This document shows, in pieces, positions 1-6,508 of a stretch of DNA of 10,694 nt. Location of the stretch: the NCBI GenBank assembly GCA_027366075.1, contig DAHXLI010000032.1, forward strand, positions 1-10,694. Reading direction: 5' to 3'. Position 1 is the stretch's first letter, and each line of letters starts with the position of its first letter. The translations under genes were made by a program, and so were the position numbers. Under the pieces are notes generated by a model. That model was not told the DNA's origin and did not search any database. It saw only the letters and a program-made list of their open reading frames with translations. This stretch comes from Candidatus Parvarchaeota archaeon (GTDB lineage Archaea > Nanobdellota > Nanobdellia > Parvarchaeales > Parvarchaeaceae).

Positions 1-37
1 TAGAACCAATGTCCTAAAAACCGTTTACAGGACGATT

Positions 38-631
38 TTATTGTTTGCTGGGAACGAAACTTATGAAATTCTCAACAATGTTGTATCTATTTTTGAAAAA
101 TTTGCTGACATAGCGCCCGGCCGCTAAAAACGCGCCGTAAAACGGCACCACAGCTCCCAGCCCCAGGACGATATTATCCCATGCGTGAGCCGCAGCAACG
201 CCGCCACACACGCAGCTTACTAGACCGGCGAGTATAAACGCGTCATAAGAATTTACTGAGAATTTAAAGTATCTGTTCTTAAGTTCTTGTTTCGCATCTG
301 CCAGCAGATGTTTATTGTTTTCATTTAGTTCGACGACGTAATCCCTATTCGGGACAAATGTCAACGGATTTACGCCGTGTTCATAGCCGCCGTCTGGAAG
401 GCGTCCATAGCGCTGCATATTTCTGACAGAAGTTAGATAAAGAAATGTATTCAATACTTTGCGCCTGTGTCTGTCCACTCTCCTTTGATCCCTCCGTGCA
501 TCGGTTATTATGCTTTCCAACCCCTTCATTGCGCCAGAGACTGGAGCATCGAATGAGTCGTCCAAGCTATAGATCAGCTTGTTTCCGTCGTAACGGCGTC
601 GATATAATTTTTTAAACATATTATATTCCAT
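38..631 (-). CDS. Hypothetical protein with two C-terminal membrane segments
   Basis: I do not recognise this 197-residue protein. The N-terminal two thirds is soluble and charged, with a very basic stretch at about residues 45-58 (repeated R, D, Q, H). Two hydrophobic segments follow, at about 131-150 (Ala/Gly-rich, with two cysteines near 140-142) and 153-172, separated by only a few residues, so they probably form a helical hairpin. A basic tail ends the protein. Two in-frame ATGs are possible: M1 at 631 and M5 at 619. A TATA-like box centred near 650 is about 19 bases from the first and 31 from the second, so it does not decide between them. The frame is open throughout and faces away from the decayed region to its right. 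The coding call is fairly secure; the function is unknown. Confidence 0.75.
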   Translation of the reverse strand: MEYNMFKKLYRRRYDGNKLIYSLDDSFDAPVSGAMKGLESIITDARRDQRRVDRHRRKVLNTFLYLTSVRNMQRYGRLPDGGYEHGVNPLTFVPNRDYVVELNENNKHLLADAKQELKNRYFKFSVNSYDAFILAGLVSCVCGGVAAAHAWDNIVLGLGAVVPFYGAFLAAGRYVSKFFKNRYNIVENFISFVPSKQ

Positions 632-644
632 CTATAAAGACTGT

Positions 645-654
645 AATATTTAAA
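645..654 (-). promoter_or_regulatory. TATA-like box for the 38-631 gene
   Basis: The minus strand reads TTTAAATATT here, in an AT-rich stretch 15-24 bases before the first ATG at 631 and about 31 bases before the second ATG at 619. This matches an archaeal TATA box for a leaderless or nearly leaderless transcript. It was assigned by position and composition only. Confidence 0.45.
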
Positions 655-660
655 CTTTTA

Positions 661-702
661 CAGACGGCTTTCCAGGTTCGAACCGGACGTTAGCGACGTC
701 TG
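661..702 (-). other. tRNA-like remnant (anticodon-like hairpin plus perfect T arm)
   Basis: On the minus strand this stretch holds a T arm: stem TCCGG / CTGGA (one G-U pair) around the loop TTCGAAC. Just before it, GACG-TCGCTAA-CGTC forms a 7-base-loop hairpin like an anticodon arm; GCT would be a serine anticodon, but the base before it is C instead of the invariant U. The two arms abut and share bases, leaving no room for a variable arm. The ends CAGACG and CGTCTG are complementary. No matching 5' acceptor strand or D arm is visible in the next 300 bases of the minus strand. The likely readings are a degenerate tRNA 3' half, an old integration scar, or chance. A split-tRNA 3' half is possible but unsupported. 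Confidence 0.3.
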
Positions 703-1002
703 CCCGAATATATATGTAAAAAAACTGACAACTTGGTCTTTTTCTGTGCGGAATTTTTAGAGCGGACCAAATGGGTCATGTACAAGACCGTACTTATCCA
801 CGATTTAGTCGAATCCAAGGCTTTCACAAACTTCGAAACTTTTGGCGCGTCTTTCGGGGACGACAGGCAGCTTACCAATTTTATATTAAAAAGCTTTAGG
901 AAGCAATCCAGGTTACACGCGACAATTTTATTGCCTTGTTTCCATCGCCACTGTAATCTCCAGAAGACTCCAACGAAAGGTTCTCAATCGAATCTGTAAA
1001 AG
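703..1002. other. Stretch without a supportable gene
   Basis: These 300 bases lie between the tRNA-like remnant and the LamG pseudogene. Short open frames exist on both strands (for example 733-999 plus, which would need a TTG start, and 690-878 minus), but they overlap each other and neither shows a recognisable motif or plausible protein composition. The segment may be the further decayed upstream part of the gene whose LamG portion remains at 1003-1717, but I cannot read that gene here. I see no hairpin-plus-T-tract terminator or repeat array. Confidence 0.4.
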
Positions 1003-1717
1003 GCCTACACAGAACCTGGCCAGACGTTTCCAGGGCCATATTCCTCTAATGGAAAAGTTTCTGGTATTCAGATAGCAAGCAACTAGAATACAGTCGCGTC
1101 TTTTAATCCAACGAGTAGCTCACATATAACAGCGACGGTAGCATCAATACCAATCGGTGCGCAGCCAAGAACCGCGACGGCCTGGTTTAGCGTAAAAAAT
1201 GTTACTAACGGGACGGTGGGAATATTTTTGCTTATGGCAACCCCTCTCGCAGTTTTGAATGGTTTCCTACCGATGTCGAGCAGAGTCAGGACGAATTGGA
1301 AATAAACACCTGCGGCACAAATGAAGTTTTCCGACGCTGGTAATCAAAAATATATAGTATTTTGTTGCCTTTGAATATAACGGAACCGCACAGATTGGAT
1401 ACTTAAGTAGCGGCGGAACGCTGTCTTCGTCGATTACCCCGTCGTTCACCGCCGACACGATTTATTCTCCATTTTACATCAGGTATGGTTACGACCCACC
1501 AGGATACTGGAATGGTTCGGTAGCAAACGTGCAAGTCTATAATACTGCACTTTCGCAAGTGCAGATAGCGCGATTTTATTCCGAAGGCATCGAAGGGGTG
1601 CCGATATAAAATTCTGGTCTTATAGTGTGGTGGCCGTTGGATGGCAATGCAAACGACTATTCAGGTAATAACAATAATGGCGTGATTACTGGCAGCGCAC
1701 AATGGGTCTTGGTCTGA
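1003..1717 (+). pseudogene. Decayed LamG/concanavalin-like surface protein
   Basis: This is a broken gene whose pieces read like LamG (laminin-G/concanavalin-like) domains of cell-surface proteins. Frame 1 to about 1229 gives segments such as IPIGAQPRTATAWF. Frame 3 then gives AYGNPSRSFEWFP. A short frame 1 piece follows, containing GNQKYIVF. Frame 2 from about 1364 reads EYNGTAQIGYLSSGG and then GYWNGSVANVQVYNTALS, the conserved C-terminal LamG motif. After an in-frame TAA at 1607-1609 the same frame continues with LIVWWPLDGNANDYSGN, the typical start of a second LamG domain, and stops at 1715-1717. A TAG also interrupts frame 1 at 1084-1086. The shifts fall in short T runs (1225-1229, 1327-1330, and near 1360-1363). 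No start codon or promoter could be identified. The neighbouring genes are intact, so decay is more likely than sequencing error, although T-run indels deserve a read check. Confidence 0.8.
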
Positions 1718-1756
1718 TCCGTTGATTTAGCATTTTATGGTTTCTGCGAATTAAAA

Positions 1757-1839
1757 CGCTGGGTGCAGGATTCGAACCTACGCATCCTTACGGAAATCGG
1801 TTCTCAAGACCGACGCTTTAACCGCTCAGCCAACCCAGC
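1757..1839 (-). tRNA. tRNA-Ser (anticodon TGA)
   Basis: The minus strand folds into a complete class II tRNA of 83 bases. The acceptor stem is GCTGGGT / ACCCAGC with discriminator G. U8 is present, as ThiI requires, and the D stem GCT/AGC is followed by G26. The anticodon stem TCGGT/ACCGA encloses loop CTTGAGA, giving anticodon TGA, which reads UCA. A long variable arm (TCC-GTAA-GGA) is the serine hallmark. The T arm is GTAGG-TTCGAAT-CCTGC. There is no intron, and CCA is not encoded: the sequence after the discriminator is T-rich. A TATA-like sequence sits about 28 bases upstream. The gene is divergent from ogg, and its 3' end faces the pseudogene. Confidence 0.97.
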
Positions 1840-1860
1840 ATACATTTTATAACTTGTTAA

Positions 1861-1872
1861 AGCTATATAGCT
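1861..1872 (-). promoter_or_regulatory. Palindromic TATA element of tRNA-Ser
   Basis: AGCTATATAGCT is a perfect 12-base palindrome whose TATATA core is centred about 28 bases upstream of the tRNA-Ser 5' end, where an archaeal TATA box is expected. It lies in the 64-base spacer shared with the divergent ogg gene. Confidence 0.5.
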
Positions 1873-1877
1873 ATAAT

Positions 1878-1885
1878 TTTATATT
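1878..1885 (+). promoter_or_regulatory. TATA-like box of ogg
   Basis: TTTATATT is centred about 22 bases before the ogg ATG at 1904. Initiation at the usual distance would start the transcript at or next to the start codon, implying a leaderless mRNA. No Shine-Dalgarno-like sequence is seen before this ATG. Confidence 0.5.
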
Positions 1886-1903
1886 AATTTGATTGACTAA
1901 CAT

Positions 1904-2719
1904 ATGGAGCTTGCGGTTGACGATTTCTCTCTTGATAAGACACTAAACGCGGGTCAGACGTTTTCTTGGCAAAAAATAAAAGACGAATGGATTTCTTGCA
2001 TAGATAAACCAATAATATTAAGACAAAACGGGGATAAAATAGAGTGTTCCGGCGGAAGCGAAGAAGAGGTCAAAAAAAGACTCGGGCTGGGTGACGACAT
2101 AAAGTCTATAAGGGCGGAGTTAGACAAAGATGATTTCTTAGACAAAGCGATTGAATACTCGGGAACACTAAGGGTAGTAAACGACGGTTTGTGGCCGACT
2201 ACGCTTGGATTTATATTATCTATACAATCAAACATCCCGCTTATACTCAGAAGAATATCTTCGCTTTCAAGAACTTACGGACACGAATCGGATTTAGGTG
2301 ATAAAACTTTTTACAGTTTCCCTGGGTATGCTGAAATAAAAGACGGAGGTCCAGAGTCCCTAAAAGACCTAAAATTAGGATTTAGAACGAAATTTGTACT
2401 GTCAGCAGCGGAATATTTTTATGAGCACAATTTATCTGAATCCCTCGGCATAGATGACATTAAGACGCACCTACTTAACATAAAAGGCGTAGGAGAAAAA
2501 GTTTTGGACTGTATTCTCCTTTACGGACTACACGATTTAAGCGCTTTTCCGATGGATGTATGGATGTCCAGAATACTGGCAAAGGAATATAATCATATGC
2601 TGAAAGGAACAAAAAATTATAAATCAAAGCGTCAAGTTATGGTGGACTATTTTGGTAAGTATGCGGGCTATGCACAATTATTTATCTATAACTATTCTAG
2701 GCTGAATAAACTGAAGTAG
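1904..2719 (+). CDS. ogg: 8-oxoguanine DNA glycosylase/AP lyase, OGG1 family
   Basis: This 271-residue base-excision repair enzyme removes 8-oxoguanine from DNA and nicks the abasic site by beta-elimination. The N-terminal OGG domain carries the family motif LNAGQTFSW (residues 14-22). The helix-hairpin-helix region reads IKGVGEKVLDC (193-203); K199 aligns with the catalytic Lys249 of human OGG1. The following FPMDVW supplies the conserved Asp (D218, aligned with human Asp268). The substrate-side helix around residues 100-125 (LGFILSIQSNIPLILRRI) also fits OGG1. Length is normal for an archaeal OGG1-type protein. The first ATG is supported by a TATA box about 22 bases upstream. Its stop lies 3 bases from the stop of the convergent thiI, with no obvious terminator between them. 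Confidence 0.93.
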   Translation: MELAVDDFSLDKTLNAGQTFSWQKIKDEWISCIDKPIILRQNGDKIECSGGSEEEVKKRLGLGDDIKSIRAELDKDDFLDKAIEYSGTLRVVNDGLWPTTLGFILSIQSNIPLILRRISSLSRTYGHESDLGDKTFYSFPGYAEIKDGGPESLKDLKLGFRTKFVLSAAEYFYEHNLSESLGIDDIKTHLLNIKGVGEKVLDCILLYGLHDLSAFPMDVWMSRILAKEYNHMLKGTKNYKSKRQVMVDYFGKYAGYAQLFIYNYSRLNKLK

Positions 2720-2722
2720 CCA

Positions 2723-3841
2723 TTAATCGTCATTTTTAGAAAATAGTTTTACGCTCATTTTCGATAGGCTTTCATTTACTATAAGATCTAGATCTATTTT
2801 TTTCTCAAATTCTTTTACCTTCTCCATCGATGCCGTAGTTAGTGGGTTCTTCGCCACCAATGAACAGCAGTCCTTATATTTTTGAAGCGAAAGTTCATAG
2901 GTTCCATATTTCTTTGCTAAATCTATTATATCTTCCTTGTTATAGCTCAGGAGCGGTCTGAAAACTGGCAGATTTATACCATAACTTATAGAATTTATGT
3001 TGTCAAGTGTTTGGGATGCTACCTGGGACAATGAGTCACCATTAGCGATTGCCTTATAACCGTACCGGTAAGCGATTTCTTCCGCCAGTCTTATAAGAAA
3101 TCTCTTGAAAAGAACAAGTTCATAGCGTGGATTAGCACTAATCATATCCATACTAAAGAAGTGGAACGGCACCATATACAGTCTAATCGGGTTTATAGAA
3201 GACAGTCTTTTTACGATTTCACTTATTTTGCTGTTAAGTACCTCTTCTTGGTCAGCTACAGAATAAACGTGTAATAAATCAACGATGCAGCCGCGTTTCA
3301 TCATTTCTAATGGAACGACCGCAGAATCTATCCCGCCTGAGAACAACGAGATTATTTTTCCAGCACTTCCGACAGGCACTCCACCGATTCCGCGCTGAAT
3401 CGAATAATTTATTATATAATTTTTTGGCATTATCTCAACTCTTAATTTGTGCCCATGTGGATCGAATCTTATCCCCAGAGTCTTTGCTATTTTTTCCTTT
3501 AATTCTAGAGAAGTGCTTCCAAATTTTTTATCTATCCTTTTTACATCAAAATTTACTGACGAGCCATAGACAGAAAGAATATTTTTTAGACTGTTCATAA
3601 GCAGGCCATCTTCTCTGTCTATTATTATTGCGTCTCCAAACCAGGAGACCCCGGGAGTTAATTTTAGAAGGCGTTTAGTCGTTTCATCAGTTTTGTCTAG
3701 AATCAGACGATTATCAGCGACACTCGGCAATAAGCCCGTTTCATATCTTATATTTTCACGCAATATCTTTTCAAAGCGTGGCCTAAGCTTTCCTTTAAGT
3801 GCTATCTCCCCATAATGTATACTTAATCCATATCTTTCCAT
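2723..3841 (-). CDS. thiI: tRNA 4-thiouridine synthase ThiI
   Basis: ThiI adenylates U8 of tRNA and transfers sulfur to make 4-thiouridine; in some organisms it also feeds sulfur to the thiamine thiazole. Numbering is from the start chosen here (372 residues). The N-terminus has HYGEIALKGK (9-18), typical of ThiI, followed by the ferredoxin-like and THUMP RNA-binding region to about residue 155. The PP-loop ATPase signature SGGIDS is at 168-173, and GDSLSQVASQTLDN begins at 268. A Cys pair in YKDCCSL (C325, C326) matches archaeal ThiI proteins, which lack the bacterial rhodanese domain, as this one does. An upstream in-frame ATG at 3868 would overlap archease by 26 bases. The ATG at 3841 follows the archease stop by one base and places the motif where the family has it, so I prefer it. 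It is the last gene of the operon. Confidence 0.93.
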   Translation of the reverse strand: MERYGLSIHYGEIALKGKLRPRFEKILRENIRYETGLLPSVADNRLILDKTDETTKRLLKLTPGVSWFGDAIIIDREDGLLMNSLKNILSVYGSSVNFDVKRIDKKFGSTSLELKEKIAKTLGIRFDPHGHKLRVEIMPKNYIINYSIQRGIGGVPVGSAGKIISLFSGGIDSAVVPLEMMKRGCIVDLLHVYSVADQEEVLNSKISEIVKRLSSINPIRLYMVPFHFFSMDMISANPRYELVLFKRFLIRLAEEIAYRYGYKAIANGDSLSQVASQTLDNINSISYGINLPVFRPLLSYNKEDIIDLAKKYGTYELSLQKYKDCCSLVAKNPLTTASMEKVKEFEKKIDLDLIVNESLSKMSVKLFSKNDD

Positions 3842-3842
3842 A

Positions 3843-4274
3843 TCAAATATCGAGTACAAGCCTTGCATCCCACCCAGATTTATTTTCTTCTAGTTTTAAC
3901 ATGTGCATTGTCGCGGCTTTAACATCTACAGACATTTCGTGTCTTTTAGGGTCAAGTTTTTCTCCACGTATATCGCAAAGCGCTTTCCACACACCAGAGC
4001 TTTTCTCTACGGTGACTATCGCTTCTTTGAATACTAACCGCTCTGCGTCTTTATAGAATATTAGTTTATTCAGGTAGTCTACTAAAAGCAGGTCTAATGA
4101 TTTCGCCTTGACTTCAAAGCTTTTTTTCGTTTTCAGTCTTATGTCTTTTACATTTTTTATAAGCGTATTAACGAGCGCATCCGAAGCGTAGCCAAATAAC
4201 TCATTCAGATTTTTCCCATCGACTTCAAAGACTATGTCTGCTATCGAAACGTCGTCTAAAAATCTGTATCCCAT
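3843..4274 (-). CDS. Archease, activator of RtcB ligase
   Basis: Archease is a small metal-binding protein that speeds RtcB guanylylation and allows multiple turnovers. The 143 residues show the family layout: an N-terminal FLDDVSIADIVFEVDG (5-20) with the conserved Asp of the usual DHTAD motif (D13), LNELF with ASDAL soon after, GEKLDPKRHE near 104-113, VKAATMH (118-124), and a C-terminus WDARLVLDI (135-143) ending in the conserved Asp-Ile. The His of the usual DHTAD motif is not present here, with DDVSIAD in its place. The gene starts 4 bases after the rtcB stop and ends 1 base before the thiI start. Adjacency to rtcB strongly supports the call. Confidence 0.92.
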   Translation of the reverse strand: MGYRFLDDVSIADIVFEVDGKNLNELFGYASDALVNTLIKNVKDIRLKTKKSFEVKAKSLDLLLVDYLNKLIFYKDAERLVFKEAIVTVEKSSGVWKALCDIRGEKLDPKRHEMSVDVKAATMHMLKLEENKSGWDARLVLDI

Positions 4275-4278
4275 TTTA

Positions 4279-5739
4279 CTACCCTTTTACGTTCCCGAGA
4301 GGTGCAAATTTGCAAACCCGTCTTGATAAACCAGAGATTTCTGTCGAATTTACTACTTCTTCTAAATCTTTATAACTTTCGCCGCTCTCTTCAGCCAAGC
4401 CGGACCAAGATGCGCTTTTTACATATATCCCATTGCTAAGCATCTTTTTGAAAAGCGCTTGCCCGTCAAACATCTTTTTTGCTTTTGTCCTGCTCATAGT
4501 CCTGCCGCTTCCATGCGCCGTAGAATCGAACGTTTCTTTGGCGTTTGAAGCGCCGACTAGTAGATACGACCCGGTTTCCATACTCCCACCTATTATGACC
4601 GGCGAGCCGTCTTTAATAAAAGTCCTCGGTATTTCCTTGCGGCCGGGAGGATACGAGGCGGTGCTCCCCTTTCGATGCACGAGCAGTTCCCTATCTTCTC
4701 CGTCTACTTCGTGTTTTTCTAGAGATGCACGATTATGGGCTACGTCAAATAGTTGGCGCATTCCCAATTTTTCCGGTTCTTTTTTGAAGACGTTTGAGAA
4801 CACTTCCCTTATTTTATGCATGATTAGCTGTCTGTTTACGAAACTTATGTTCACACCACATCCCATGGCTTTGTAATAGTCCTGTCCATCCTTAGAATTG
4901 AATGGCGCACACGCAAGTTCTCTATCGTATACTTTGATTTTATATTTTCTGTCCATAACGTCCAGAAAGCTGCTTAAATAATCACTGGCTATCTGGTGGC
5001 CCGCGCCCCTCGACCCGCAATGAAACATTATTACTACCTGACCTTCAAATAGCCCCCACTTCTTTGCAAGCTTCTGGTCTTTTATATAACCTGGCTTTAT
5101 GTACTGTACTTCGAGATAGTGGTTTCCGGACCCCAAGGTCCCCATTTGTTTTATTCCGCGGGATATAACTTTATCCGAGATCTTTGAAGAATCTGCCCAG
5201 TCTGCGAAGCCATTTAGTTCAGTCACATGCAGGTCCTCGCTCCACCCATAACCTTTTTTTACCGCCCAAGTAGAACCCAAATTCGCTATCTCCTTGAATT
5301 CATCTTTAGTCAACTTTAGTTTACTTTGGCTTCCTACGCCGGCGGGGACAGATTTAAAGAGATTGTCCGTGATGTCTTTTATTTTTGGCCTAACCTGCTC
5401 TACTGTAAGGTTTGTCATAACTAATCGCATCCCGCAGTTTATGTCAAAACCAATCCCGCCAGGAGAGATGACACCCTCGTCGTTTATGTCAAATGCGGCT
5501 ACGCCCCCTATAGGAAAGCCATATCCAGAGTGCGAATCTGGCATGCCAAACGCATAGTTTTGTATCCCTGGCAAAGAGGCAACGTTTGCTATCTGGTCAA
5601 AAACTTGAAAGTCCATCTCCTTTAAGAGTTTTTCGGTAGCGTAAATCCTGGCTGGGACCAGCATTCCAGCCTTGAAACTTTTGCTTACCTCCCAGACTGC
5701 TTTAGAAACTTTCGTGAATTTCGGTTTCTTGAAGTCCAT
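4279..5739 (-). CDS. rtcB: RNA-splicing ligase RtcB (3'-phosphate tRNA ligase)
   Basis: RtcB joins RNA ends bearing a 2',3'-cyclic phosphate or 3'-phosphate to a 5'-OH, using GTP and Mn2+. In archaea it seals tRNA exons after intron cleavage. All the hallmark blocks are present in its 486 residues: MPDSHSGYGFPIGG (66-79); GGIGFDINCGMR (94-105) with metal ligands D99 and C102; GSGNHYLEVQ (203-212) with N206 and H207; HCGSRGAGHQ (240-249) with H240; DVAHNRASLEKHE (332-344) with H335; and HGSGR (409-413), whose H409 is the expected GMP-linked histidine. Length matches the family. A strong Shine-Dalgarno sequence precedes the ATG. It follows the spermidine-synthase-like gene by 2 bases and precedes archease by 4. 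The few cysteine and serine substitutions do not touch the catalytic set. Confidence 0.97.
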   Translation of the reverse strand: MDFKKPKFTKVSKAVWEVSKSFKAGMLVPARIYATEKLLKEMDFQVFDQIANVASLPGIQNYAFGMPDSHSGYGFPIGGVAAFDINDEGVISPGGIGFDINCGMRLVMTNLTVEQVRPKIKDITDNLFKSVPAGVGSQSKLKLTKDEFKEIANLGSTWAVKKGYGWSEDLHVTELNGFADWADSSKISDKVISRGIKQMGTLGSGNHYLEVQYIKPGYIKDQKLAKKWGLFEGQVVIMFHCGSRGAGHQIASDYLSSFLDVMDRKYKIKVYDRELACAPFNSKDGQDYYKAMGCGVNISFVNRQLIMHKIREVFSNVFKKEPEKLGMRQLFDVAHNRASLEKHEVDGEDRELLVHRKGSTASYPPGRKEIPRTFIKDGSPVIIGGSMETGSYLLVGASNAKETFDSTAHGSGRTMSRTKAKKMFDGQALFKKMLSNGIYVKSASWSGLAEESGESYKDLEEVVNSTEISGLSRRVCKFAPLGNVKG

Positions 5740-5741
5740 AA

Positions 5742-6506
5742 CTAAGTCATCTCCTTATAGCCCGTAAGTACGGCCCTATTTTCGTCGTTTTCTTTGAAGC
5801 CATCTTTTATTCTTCGCAGAAGCTCGTCCCTGTTGAACTCTTTTGAGCCAAGGATAACCATATTCCCCGAAGTGAATGGATTGTTTATTGTGTAAACGTT
5901 AAACAGGCGCCTTAGGTCTTTTAGATAATGCTCTAAGTAGACTAGGGCGCTCAAACTTAAAGCATAGTTTACCGCAAAAACCCCATCGCTCTTTAAGCAC
6001 TTGTATGCGTCTAGGGTGAATTCCTCCGCAAGGAAAACGGACGGTATACGGTCTCCTTCATATGCATCAAGGATCACTATATCATAAAAGTCTCTCTTTG
6101 TTTTGATGTATCGTGCACCGTCGTCTACGATTATTTTTACTCCATTTAATTTCTTTTGAAGAAAGTATTCCGACGCTTCGACCATCTTTTTGCTCAGCTC
6201 TATGACATCTATAGAGACCTTGCCGCCGAATATTTTCTTGAGTTGGAACGTAATCGTCCCGCCGCCTAGGCCTATCATAAGTACTTTTGGTTTTTTATAA
6301 AGCGCGGGTAACGGCGTAAAATAATCCCAGTATGAATTCGTATATAAGGACTTATTATTTAATCTAGAATAGGTTATATTGTTAAGCTTAACGGATCTTT
6401 CGTTCCCGCTGTCGACCACCGAAATCGTATCGTCGCCTTCTTTTGATGAGTATATGACTTTTTCAGCAGATTTTCTCCTGAATAAGTTCTTAAACGCTTC
6501 TAACAT
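5742..6506 (-). CDS. Spermidine-synthase-like Rossmann methyltransferase-fold protein
   Basis: This 254-residue protein has the SAM-type Rossmann fold of the spermine/spermidine synthase family. The glycine loop VLMIGLGGGT is at 75-84, the acidic ribose-binding strand end VIEL at 101-104, DDGARYI at 128-134 (adenine-side Asp), and YDIVILDAYEGDRIP at 141-155. In true spermidine synthases the last motif has the form DxxDP, with a second Asp that holds the diamine. Here that position is Glu-Gly (E150-G151), as in uncharacterised 'spermidine synthase-like' proteins. Polyamine synthesis is therefore possible but unproven; a methyltransferase or an alternative aminopropyl acceptor is equally open. 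It lies 2 bases after the transporter gene and 2 before rtcB, and so is co-transcribed. No signal peptide or membrane segment is seen. Confidence 0.85.
   Translation of the reverse strand: MLEAFKNLFRRKSAEKVIYSSKEGDDTISVVDSGNERSVKLNNITYSRLNNKSLYTNSYWDYFTPLPALYKKPKVLMIGLGGGTITFQLKKIFGGKVSIDVIELSKKMVEASEYFLQKKLNGVKIIVDDGARYIKTKRDFYDIVILDAYEGDRIPSVFLAEEFTLDAYKCLKSDGVFAVNYALSLSALVYLEHYLKDLRRLFNVYTINNPFTSGNMVILGSKEFNRDELLRRIKDGFKENDENRAVLTGYKEMT
5747..5756 (-). promoter_or_regulatory. Strong Shine-Dalgarno site of rtcB
   Basis: The minus strand reads AAGGAGATGA, ending 7 bases before the rtcB ATG at 5739 and lying inside the last codons of the upstream gene. It fixes the rtcB start and would allow independent ribosome loading within the operon. 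No comparably good site precedes the other operon genes. Confidence 0.75.
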
Positions 6507-6508
6507 AA

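Noticed and set aside
11..33. Inverted repeat GTCCT...AGGAC just after the left-edge gene, possible terminator
   Set aside because: The stem is only 5 base pairs with a large loop and no following T tract in the gene's direction.
690..878. Minus-strand open frame of 62 residues
   Set aside because: Its composition is unremarkable, it shows no motif and no start signal, and it overlaps the tRNA-like remnant.
733..999. Plus-strand open frame of 88 residues starting with TTG
   Set aside because: It has no recognisable motif and no clear promoter. It overlaps a minus-strand frame of similar quality and lies in a region that otherwise looks decayed.
1267..1458. Minus-strand open frame of 63 residues
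   Set aside because: It lies antisense to the LamG pseudogene, where the plus strand has clear LamG motifs.
661..1839. Clean integrase attachment-site direct repeat between tRNA-Ser and the tRNA-like remnant
   Set aside because: The two T-arm regions share only the universal GGTTCGAA core; the acceptor sequences differ, so no direct repeat is supported.
4433..4876. Plus-strand open frame of 147 residues
   Set aside because: It is antisense to rtcB, whose catalytic motifs are all intact.
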